A model generated the notes under the pieces. It saw only the letters and a list, made by a program, of their open reading frames with translations. It did not search any database and had not been told where the DNA came from. DNA of 38,173 bases from Candidatus Bathyarchaeota archaeon (GTDB lineage Archaea > Thermoproteota > Bathyarchaeia > 40CM-2-53-6), in NCBI GenBank assembly GCA_005888635.1, contig VBAW01000026.1, forward strand, positions 1 through 38,173, read 5' to 3'. Positions 32,205 to 38,173 of the stretch are shown piece after piece. The position numbers were made by a program, and so were the translations under genes. Within the stretch, counting starts at the first letter, position 1. Every line of letters starts with the position of its first letter.

Positions 32205-32537
32205 CTACATGTACTTTCTTAGGGCGTCTTCAATCCGGGCCTTCGGGACCGCACCGACAATCTGATCTACCCGCTTACCATTCTTGAAAATCAACAAAGT
32301 GGGGATCGCCATTATGTCGAATCTACCAGAGGTAGCAGGATTCTCATCCGTGTTCAATTTCCCGAAAGCTACCTTGCCTTTGTAATCCTTAGCGAGCCCA
32401 TCGATGACCGGGGAGACCAGACGACAGGGCCCGCACCACGGGGCCCAGCAGTCCACAAGTATCAAAGGGTATTTGGAAACGAACGAGTCGAAGCTAGAGT
32501 CGTCTACTTTTACGGGCGAGTCAGGCGAATCAGTCAT
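32205..32537 (-). CDS. trx: Thioredoxin
   Basis: A 110-residue single-domain thioredoxin that reduces protein disulfides. It shows PLILVDCWAPWCGPCRLVSPVIDGLAKDY with the WCGPC redox site, then FGKLNTDENPATSGRFDIMAIPTLLIFKNGK with the conserved cis-Pro. ATG start. It is the last gene of cdc48 - winged-helix - zinc protein - thioredoxin on the minus strand, although the gap to the previous stop (78 bases) leaves room for its own promoter. Confidence 0.95.
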   Translation of the reverse strand: MTDSPDSPVKVDDSSFDSFVSKYPLILVDCWAPWCGPCRLVSPVIDGLAKDYKGKVAFGKLNTDENPATSGRFDIMAIPTLLIFKNGKRVDQIVGAVPKARIEDALRKYM

Positions 32538-32615
32538 AACGATCTAAGAACGACCAGTTTGCCCGTCCGATATATGCCTGACAGTGAGAGGATGTGTCGA
32601 GCTAGTGATTCTATC

Positions 32616-32807
32616 CTAGTCGGAAGATCCTCCAAGTACACTTGAGTCTTCAACCCCACCCTTTCCAGAGCCGTGGCAGTGAGGACAGTAAACACTCTCC
32701 GGTTTTCCTGGGAATATTTCTTTGGTCCAGCGGCCTGTCCCCACACAGTAAGCGCATTTCGGATCCGTGGCGACGGTGGTAGTCTTTGCGGCTGAAGCAG
32801 CTGACAA
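32616..32807 (-). CDS. Small DnaJ-like CxxCxGxG zinc-finger protein
   Basis: A 63-residue protein with two CxxCxGxG repeats, CAYCVGTG and CPHCHGSG, the half-set of the DnaJ cysteine-rich domain (DnaJ has four). A single zinc ion fits. There is no J-domain. It lies 3 bases after the winged-helix gene and starts with TTG. With thioredoxin and CDC48 around it, a redox or protein-quality-control role is plausible; the function is inferred. Confidence 0.7.
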   Translation of the reverse strand: MSAASAAKTTTVATDPKCAYCVGTGRWTKEIFPGKPESVYCPHCHGSGKGGVEDSSVLGGSSD

Positions 32808-32810
32808 TGT

Positions 32811-33086
32811 CTAATCGATAACGGGTTTGCCCGTAAGCTCTACCTGTCTCTTTCCTCTCATGAGTCGGGAGACCCAGAGAACGCCCGCCAGCTCTAGCTT
32901 CATCAGCCCAGTGTTGAGTTCTCTGAAGCTTACTTCTCCAAAGTTCGACTTGAGCTCCTTTTGCAGTTCCAAGTCTGTCATAGGCCCCTTCTTCTCCAGA
33001 ATCTCGACTATTGATAGGGACATGGGTCTGGGACTCCAAACTTTGCTCAATGCCAGAGTCACCAGGAAGGTTTGGCCTCGGAGCAT
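32811..33086 (-). CDS. Small winged-helix protein downstream of cdc48
   Basis: A 91-residue winged-helix protein. The conserved part is MSLSIVEILEKKGPMTDLELQKEL, FRELNTGLMKLELAGVLWVSRL, KRQVELTG, a typical archaeal wHTH of about 70 residues starting at the ATG 33023. The longer start, ATG 33086, directly abuts the cdc48 stop and adds a non-conserved 21-residue leader. I give the longer form but think 33023 may be the true start. It probably binds DNA; the target is unknown. Confidence 0.75.
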   Translation of the reverse strand: MLRGQTFLVTLALSKVWSPRPMSLSIVEILEKKGPMTDLELQKELKSNFGEVSFRELNTGLMKLELAGVLWVSRLMRGKRQVELTGKPVID

Positions 33087-35264
33087 CTAGGTTATCGGGA
33101 CCGGTGCCCGTTCTTTCTTGAACCTTTTCGTGAAGCCTTGATACCAGTTCTCCATATCAGGCGTGACCGACGGTCTGACGCGTTCTAGAGCATCCCTGAA
33201 GTCTTCAATGGTGACGCTCTTTGTATCGATATCTCGACGGAGCGATATGAGTCCTGCTTCCCGCGAGACCGCTTCAAGGTCTGCACCTGAATAACCTGCC
33301 GCTTGGTGGGCTATCTGCTCCAAGTCAACATCTCTAGCCAAGGGCATGTTTCTCGTGTGAATCTTGAGAATGTTTAGTCTAGTCGCGTGATCCGGTGCGG
33401 GAACGTAGATGAGACGGTCGAATCTTCCAGGCCGTAGGATTGCCTGATCAATTATATCGGGACGGTTTGTAGCGCCGATGATTACGACGTTGACGAGTGA
33501 CTCGATCCCATCCATCTCCGTCAACAGTTGACTTATCACCCGTTCTGAGACTCCGCTGTCCCCAAAGCCCATTCCTCTCCTCGGCACCACTGAGTCAAGC
33601 TCGTCGAAGAAGACTATGGAGGGAGCTGCTGTACGGCCCTTTCTGAAGACTTCGCGTATCGCTTTTTCCGATTCGCCTACCCACTTGCTGAAGAGCTCGG
33701 GTCCTTTAATCGAGATGAAGTTCGCCTCGCTCTCAGTCGCTACCGCCTTCGCGAGCATGGTTTTGCCGCATCCTGGTGGTCCAAAGAGTAGAATACCTTT
33801 TGGTGGTCTTATTCCGACCCTCTTGAAGACTTCGGGTTTCTTGATCGGCCATTCGACTGCTTCCTGGAGTTCTTGTTTGACTTCGGTTAGTCCTCCCACG
33901 TCTGCCCAGTTAACCGAGGGCACTTCGATGTAGACCTCTCTCATCGCGGTTGGTGTAATTTCTCTGTATGCGTTCATGAAGTCCTCTACGTTGACTTCCA
34001 TCTTCTCCAAGATACCTGTGGGTATCCTCTCCTCTTCCAGATTGATCTCGGGGAGATACCGTCGGAGCGCTTTCATTGCGCCCTCTCGGCAAAGGGACGA
34101 TATGTCTGCGCCAGTGTAACCGTGGCAGACGTCCGAGAGACGGTGTAGGTCGACGTCAGACGCTAGCGGCATTGTTCTTGTGTGAATCTGGAGGATCTCG
34201 TACCTTCCCATCTTGTCCGGGACGCCTATCTCTATTTCGCGGTCGAAGCGTCCAGGTCGTCTTAGCGCAGGATCTATTGCGTTTGGCCTATTGGTAGCGC
34301 CAATGACGATTATGTTCCCCCGTGCGCCCATTCCATCCATCAAGGATAGGAGTTGCGCGACAACTCGTCTCTCCACTTCCCCGGTGACCTCTTCCCGTTT
34401 CGGTGCTATCGCATCCATCTCGTCAATGAAGATGATGCTCGGAGCAGTCTCCTGGGCTTTCTGGAAGATCTCGCGGAGTCTAGCCTCGGATTCACCATAG
34501 AACTTTGACATGATCTCGGGTCCGGAGATGACGTAGAAGTTTGCATCTGACTCGTTGGCGACGGCCTTGGCTAGCAAGGTCTTTCCGCATCCCGGCGGAC
34601 CATAGAGGAAGACTCCCTTAGGAGGCTCAATGCCTAACCGCTGGAAGAGTTCGGGATGGCGTAGTGGAAGTTCGACCATCTCCCGAATCCTCTGGATCTC
34701 GCTGTGCAGACCCCCGATATCCTCGTAGGTGACGATGGGTATGCCCTTCTTCTCGGGCGTAGGCTCGCTCATCACCTGAACGACAGTCGATTCTGTGATC
34801 TTGACCGGTCCGTGAGGCCGGGTCCTCGTTGCAATTAGAGGAACTGCGCTGCCGAAAATGCTGAGAAGGGTCATGTCCCCTTCGACGAAGGGCATGTCCA
34901 TGAATCGACGCTTTACGAATCCTACGAACTCCTCGTCCACGCTCAGTCGGACATCAGTTGGCGCGAAGACTATCGTCTGCGAATCTTTGACTTCGGCCTT
35001 TTTGATCGTGATATACTCGTTTAGGGCGACCCCGGCGTTTCTTCGGAGAAGCCCGTCCATCCTCACTATCTCCTGCCCTTGATCCTCTGCGTAGGCTGGC
35101 CAGGCGATCGCTACAGTAGTCCGTTTTCCATGTACGTCGATGAAGTCGCCGGCGGTTATGGCGAGCTTCTGCATTGTCTCGTTATCGATCCGGACCTTCC
35201 CGTGGCCCACGTCCCGCTGTTTGGCATCGGCGACTCTCAATTGCACCTCTTTTGGCACAGTCAT
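33087..35264 (-). CDS. cdc48: CDC48/VAT AAA+ ATPase
   Basis: A 725-residue hexameric unfoldase that extracts and unfolds proteins, often for the proteasome. The N-terminal double-psi barrel and four-stranded domain (residues 1-180) are followed by two AAA modules, each with [15 protein letters not shown] or [15 protein letters not shown] (Walker A), [14 protein letters not shown] / [15 protein letters not shown] (Walker B) and the GATNRPxxID sensor. ATG start; CAATAATAC about 23 bases upstream on the minus strand fits a leaderless mRNA. It leads a tight operon with three small genes. Confidence 0.97.
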   Translation of the reverse strand: MTVPKEVQLRVADAKQRDVGHGKVRIDNETMQKLAITAGDFIDVHGKRTTVAIAWPAYAEDQGQEIVRMDGLLRRNAGVALNEYITIKKAEVKDSQTIVFAPTDVRLSVDEEFVGFVKRRFMDMPFVEGDMTLLSIFGSAVPLIATRTRPHGPVKITESTVVQVMSEPTPEKKGIPIVTYEDIGGLHSEIQRIREMVELPLRHPELFQRLGIEPPKGVFLYGPPGCGKTLLAKAVANESDANFYVISGPEIMSKFYGESEARLREIFQKAQETAPSIIFIDEMDAIAPKREEVTGEVERRVVAQLLSLMDGMGARGNIIVIGATNRPNAIDPALRRPGRFDREIEIGVPDKMGRYEILQIHTRTMPLASDVDLHRLSDVCHGYTGADISSLCREGAMKALRRYLPEINLEEERIPTGILEKMEVNVEDFMNAYREITPTAMREVYIEVPSVNWADVGGLTEVKQELQEAVEWPIKKPEVFKRVGIRPPKGILLFGPPGCGKTMLAKAVATESEANFISIKGPELFSKWVGESEKAIREVFRKGRTAAPSIVFFDELDSVVPRRGMGFGDSGVSERVISQLLTEMDGIESLVNVVIIGATNRPDIIDQAILRPGRFDRLIYVPAPDHATRLNILKIHTRNMPLARDVDLEQIAHQAAGYSGADLEAVSREAGLISLRRDIDTKSVTIEDFRDALERVRPSVTPDMENWYQGFTKRFKKERAPVPIT

Positions 35265-35360
35265 TTTATCAGCTCTTTGACGGTATTATTGGTGAGAGGG
35301 TTGAGGAGAAGCTGGATGGCCATAGTCGGTAAATTGGTCCTAACCTTCGATTTCATTTGG

Positions 35361-35804
35361 TTATTGCCCCTCAAAAGACTTATCGTCATCATTAATGGAA
35401 TTCGTCTCTTTCAGTAGCCTCCGGGTGGCTAGGGACAACAAAAGAAAGCTCCCGAGACCGAGCGGCGAAAGGCTGTAGCCCCTACTACCTTTGACGACTA
35501 GCTCTCGTCTAGAAGACTTGCTGACCAGGTCGGAGATGTACTTTGGATTGACGGCGACCTTGAGGAGATCGGTAAATGAAGCTGAATTGTTACAATCCTT
35601 GACCATATGGCTCAGCATCTGGACGCGCCTTTTGTTAGAGAAAAAGTCGCATATTGCGCACAAACTCTCAATGTCAGCCTCTGATTCTCCTAACTCCTTC
35701 ATTACAAGCTCCTTGACTCTCGGCTTCCATTCGCTCTCAGAGAGCGGAAGATCAAGTAGGACTCTGTCCTCGTTCTGGAGCGTAAATCTGAGACCCATTG
35801 TCAC
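35361..35804 (-). CDS. ArsR-like winged-helix regulator
   Basis: A 147-residue protein. The middle is a winged helix: ICDFFSNKRRVQMLSHMVKD, SFTDLLKVAVNPKYISDLVSKSSRRELVVKG, GYSLSPLGLGSFLLL. The N-terminal 45 residues are unrecognised. CTTAAATAGG about 25 bases upstream fits a leaderless GTG at 35804; an ATG at 35798 is also possible. A single transcription unit between cdc48 and EF-1 beta; target unknown. Confidence 0.8.
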   Translation of the reverse strand: MTMGLRFTLQNEDRVLLDLPLSESEWKPRVKELVMKELGESEADIESLCAICDFFSNKRRVQMLSHMVKDCNNSASFTDLLKVAVNPKYISDLVSKSSRRELVVKGSRGYSLSPLGLGSFLLLSLATRRLLKETNSINDDDKSFEGQ

Positions 35805-35869
35805 CTAACGAAAGGAATTTTTTCCTATTTAAGATTCCCGTTACTTAATTACCAGAAGATAAGTACGCA

Positions 35870-36142
35870 CTACGCGATTCGACGAGAGACCATTACTTGA
35901 ACCTCGCTGACTCCGTCAGTCTGCTTGAGCAGGTCCTCAACCTCGTCCATCCGTCCTTGAACCTCCTCAGGCACGAGAACGTGGGCGATCAATGCAACAA
36001 GGCCGAAGGCGACGGGTTCTTCTTCGTATTTGTAGATTGACGCTTTTCCCTCCAATGTCTTTCGCACCTTATCCTTTAGGACGTTCATGTCGGTCGTCGT
36101 GTCAGAGGGAAAGATCTTGATGGAGACTAGTACTTTGGTCAA
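35870..36142 (-). CDS. ef1b: Elongation factor 1 beta (aEF-1B)
   Basis: A 90-residue guanine-nucleotide exchange factor for aEF-1A in translation. TKVLVSIKIFPSDTTTDMNVLKDKVRKTL, then YKYEEEPVAFGLVALIAHVLVPEE and GVSEVQVMVSRRIA match the family. The longer open frame from 36298 runs through the zinc ribbon gene and is not real; the TTG at 36142, 11 bases after that gene's stop, gives the normal length. It is co-transcribed with the upstream zinc ribbon gene, a pair seen in other archaea. Confidence 0.92.
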   Translation of the reverse strand: MTKVLVSIKIFPSDTTTDMNVLKDKVRKTLEGKASIYKYEEEPVAFGLVALIAHVLVPEEVQGRMDEVEDLLKQTDGVSEVQVMVSRRIA

Positions 36143-36153
36143 CTGGATCTTCT

Positions 36154-36342
36154 CTATGGTCCGGTGAAGCCGCACTTTGGACATTTGTAGGGTCGGCCGA
36201 AGCCTCGGCATTTTTCGCATCGCCAGATAATTACTTCGCCGCATTGCGGGCATGGGAAGTGGACCGCTCCTTCGCGTGGTAGTATCATGCGTCCGCACCA
36301 GTTGCAGGAGGGCATGCGCACTGTACGGACTTCGGTCGTCAT
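36154..36342 (-). CDS. Zinc-ribbon protein (HVO_2753-like) upstream of EF-1 beta
   Basis: A 62-residue protein with eight cysteines in four CxxC pairs: CNWC, CPQC, CEKC, CPKC, so two zinc sites. It belongs to the archaeal small zinc-finger class often placed before EF-1 beta. No reaction is known. ATG at 36342. Confidence 0.87.
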   Translation of the reverse strand: MTTEVRTVRMPSCNWCGRMILPREGAVHFPCPQCGEVIIWRCEKCRGFGRPYKCPKCGFTGP

Positions 36343-36350
36343 TTTTATCG

Positions 36351-36362
36351 CGTCGCGCGACG
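36351..36362. promoter_or_regulatory. Perfect 12-bp palindrome CGTCGCGCGACG
   Basis: It lies 8 bases before the zinc-ribbon ATG and 5 bases after the DNA ligase stop. On the minus strand GATAAAA follows. It could be an operator or a compact hairpin ending the Ku-ligase transcript. Confidence 0.45.
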
Positions 36363-36367
36363 ATGGC

Positions 36368-37348
36368 TTAACGGGATAATATGTCTTCGTCCAAACGGGA
36401 TTCTTCTGGCTTCTTGTCCGTCCGTAATCTGTTGAACCTCGGAAACCTTAGTTTCTTGTCTGTTGTGATATTGGCGTAGATTATTTCGCAGACGATGCTG
36501 GGCTTCACCCAAGTTATTGGAGAAGGGGCCTCCACTGGACCCGTGATGACAGGTTTCTTGACAACAAGCTTGTCCAGCATTGGCTTTATCTCGAGCAGGC
36601 TCTTATCGTCGAACCCTCCACCTACATTTCCTACGTGCACTAAATTTCCTGTGTCATCATACATTGCCATGACTAGTGAGCCGAAGGTGGCCTTTCTCAT
36701 CCCCTCGCCTTGGGTGTAGCCGACCACGATTGCGTCTAGCGTCTGTGAGCCTTTGCTCTTTGTCCAGAAGCTGCTTCGTACTCCTATGAGGTAGGGCGAG
36801 TGTTTCTCTTTGCCGATTACTCCCTCGAAGCCAAGCTTGAGTGCTTCTGAATAGTATTGGAGGCCGTTTCTTTCGATATGATCTCCGTAGAGGAGATGTG
36901 GGCCTTCTTCGATCAGATCGTGGAGAGTGTTCTTTCTGATCTCCAATTGATTCTTTATGATGTCCTTCCCGTTTAGGTGGAGAAGGTCGAAGGCAACGTA
37001 TGTGACGGGGTTCGCGCGGCGAGCAGTTTCGACTCTCTTGGGATCTTCTATGCCAAAGCGGTTCTGTAGCTTGCCAAAGTCGGGAGTGCCTTTCTTGCTG
37101 AGAACGACAACTTCTCCATCTATGATTGCCTTTTTCGCTCTGACTCGTTTCGTGACGGTTTGGATTTCTGGATATGAGGCTGTAACGTCGCGGAGGTTTC
37201 GGTTTTGAAGCTCAAGTTTTCCATTCTGCAGAAACATTAGGGCTCTGAGCCCGTCCCACTTTAGCTCGAAAAAATGGTTGTCCGAGTCGAACGGGTCACT
37301 GGTCTTCGCCATCATTGGTCTGATGGGACGCTCGCGGAAGAGCGTCAT
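36368..37348 (-). CDS. ligD: ATP-dependent DNA ligase (LigD ligase-domain type)
   Basis: A 326-residue ligase of the bacterial-style end-joining type. It has [14 protein letters not shown] with the adenylated Lys30, [32 protein letters not shown] and [12 protein letters not shown] (nucleotidyltransferase motifs), plus an OB domain with GNVGGGF and [18 protein letters not shown] at the end. It is the ligase module alone; the polymerase and phosphoesterase modules of LigD are absent from this gene. Its ATG overlaps the Ku stop (ATGA), so the two are made together. Such pairs occur patchily in archaea and probably come from bacteria. Confidence 0.92.
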   Translation of the reverse strand: MTLFRERPIRPMMAKTSDPFDSDNHFFELKWDGLRALMFLQNGKLELQNRNLRDVTASYPEIQTVTKRVRAKKAIIDGEVVVLSKKGTPDFGKLQNRFGIEDPKRVETARRANPVTYVAFDLLHLNGKDIIKNQLEIRKNTLHDLIEEGPHLLYGDHIERNGLQYYSEALKLGFEGVIGKEKHSPYLIGVRSSFWTKSKGSQTLDAIVVGYTQGEGMRKATFGSLVMAMYDDTGNLVHVGNVGGGFDDKSLLEIKPMLDKLVVKKPVITGPVEAPSPITWVKPSIVCEIIYANITTDKKLRFPRFNRLRTDKKPEESRLDEDILSR

Positions 37349-38127
37349 CGTCTTTCTTGTGCTTTGATACTAGCTTTGAGAGCTTCCATCAGGTTCTTTG
37401 TCGGCTTGATCTCGGGGACTCGCAGCTCGACGACTTCTTCTTTGCCCTTCATCTTCGCTTCGACAAGTTTCATCAAGGCTTCCTGGTACCTGTCGCGGTA
37501 TTCTTTGAAGTTGAAGGGTTTCTTCATTATCTTGATGAGTTGGCCGGCGAGTTCAAGTTCCTCCTTCTCAACCTCGGGTGGTTTCTTGAGTTCGGGAAAG
37601 TCTCGCGGGGTCCGAACTTCGTCTGCGTAGTGTAGTGTGGTCATGAGGATGGCTCCTTCATAGGATCTCAGAGCAATCAGATGTTCTTTCTCGTGCATGA
37701 CGACGCGGCCTACGGCGACTTTGTTGTTCTGTTCCAGTGCCTCTCGCATGAGATAGTAGGGCTTCTCACCGTGCTCGTCGGGGATCAAGTAGTAGCTGTT
37801 GTCAAAGTATACCGCGTCGAGCTTGTCCGCGTCTACAAACTGGAAGACCTCGACGAGCCGGCCTGACTGAAGTTCTAGGGCTTCGAGTTCCTTGGGTGTG
37901 ACGATTATGTATCTTCCTTTCTGGACCTCATAGCCGCGGACGACCTCGTCCCAGGGTATCTCACGGTTCTCCTTCGGGCAGACGCGTCTGAAAGAGAGTG
38001 GGGTCTTGTCCTTGGGGCACATTAGGCGGAGGCCGGTTTTGTGTTCTGAGATCGCGCCGTACGTCTTGACTGGGATGCTGACTAGGCCGAAGCTAATCGC
38101 GCCTTTCCATATTGGTCTGGGAGGCAA
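37345..38127 (-). CDS. ku: Ku protein, non-homologous end joining
   Basis: A 260-residue prokaryotic Ku homodimer subunit that binds DNA double-strand ends and recruits LigD. Conserved: PIWKGAISFGLVSIPVKTYGA at the N-terminus, CPKDKTPLSFRRVCP, PWDEVVRGYEV, YLIPDEHGEKPYYLMREAL, VVMHEKEHLIALR, LHYADEVR. A Lys/Glu-rich tail ends the protein. The start is TTG 38127, matching the family beginning; the frame stays open to the window edge with no ATG. It is followed by the ligase with a 4-base overlap. Confidence 0.93.
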   Translation of the reverse strand: MPPRPIWKGAISFGLVSIPVKTYGAISEHKTGLRLMCPKDKTPLSFRRVCPKENREIPWDEVVRGYEVQKGRYIIVTPKELEALELQSGRLVEVFQFVDADKLDAVYFDNSYYLIPDEHGEKPYYLMREALEQNNKVAVGRVVMHEKEHLIALRSYEGAILMTTLHYADEVRTPRDFPELKKPPEVEKEELELAGQLIKIMKKPFNFKEYRDRYQEALMKLVEAKMKGKEEVVELRVPEIKPTKNLMEALKASIKAQERR

Positions 38128-38173
38128 CTTGTCATCTTCTGAGATGTCGCGGGAAGAAGATGGCTTTTCTAGT

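Noticed and set aside
32534-32746. 70-codon frame over the zinc protein and thioredoxin start
   Set aside because: It overlaps the CxxCxGxG gene in another frame and lacks any motif.
36143-36298. N-terminal extension of EF-1 beta
   Set aside because: The extra 52 residues read through the zinc-ribbon gene in another frame and are not found in the family.
1-38173. CRISPR arrays, insertion sequences and prophage genes
   Set aside because: I found no spaced direct repeats, transposase-like frames, terminal inverted repeats or phage structural genes.

Overview
The window is archaeal chromosome. It encodes TBP, an Rpo4/RpoF subunit, ribosomal proteins eL21 and eL40, archaeal EF-1 beta, a CDC48/VAT ATPase, a class I CCA-adding enzyme, UPF0200/UPF0201, an archaeal-type geranylgeranyl reductase and the order eL21 - rpoF - DUF655 - ksgA. 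GC looks moderate (about half). Many genes start with TTG, and several have a TATA-like box only 22-35 nt before the start codon, which fits leaderless or short-leader mRNAs. The CxxC/KH protein at 21017 resembles what is labelled NusA-like in Thaumarchaeota. My best guess is a TACK-group archaeon (Bathyarchaeia or a relative of Nitrososphaeria). This is inference from gene content, not a phylogeny.

Layout. 1-2620 (minus): TBP cut by the window edge, then a padR - signal peptidase - signal peptidase operon whose two peptidases are a recent tandem duplication. 2789-8401 (plus): a large Lhr-type helicase, then a three-gene ABC-2 exporter. 8404-11181 (minus): a tRNA/RNA-end operon (ThpR, CCA-adding enzyme, COG2112 kinase). 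11472-12637 (plus): a two-gene cassette whose second gene is a Shedu-like (DUF4263) nuclease, probably anti-phage defence. 12688-14275 (plus): UPF0200, UPF0201 and PdxH. 14311-16274 (minus): RNase Z and a THUMP tRNA G10 methyltransferase. 16348-18757 (plus): eL21, RpoF, DUF655, KsgA and a short eL40 gene. 18768-20798 (minus): succinyl-CoA synthetase. 21017-23938 (plus): KH protein, geranylgeranyl reductase, saccharopine-dehydrogenase-like protein. 24267-25946: two ParA-type ATPases facing each other with no ParB in the window, and a perfect palindrome before the second. 26271-32084: DUF885 metallopeptidase-like protein, two small unknown proteins, an ECF-like membrane protein, LarC and an AbrB-PhoU protein. 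32205-36342 (minus): CDC48 with a winged-helix protein, a CxxCxGxG zinc protein and thioredoxin downstream; a second winged-helix regulator; a zinc ribbon followed by EF-1 beta. 36368-38127 (minus): a DNA ligase and Ku, i.e. a non-homologous end-joining pair.

Most of the window is information processing and housekeeping. The accessory parts are the Shedu-like cassette, the duplicated signal peptidases, the inverted ParA pair and the Ku-ligase operon. The best candidate for an undescribed system is the translationally coupled 90-residue protein plus Shedu-like nuclease at 11472-12637. The inverted ParA pair with its palindrome is second.
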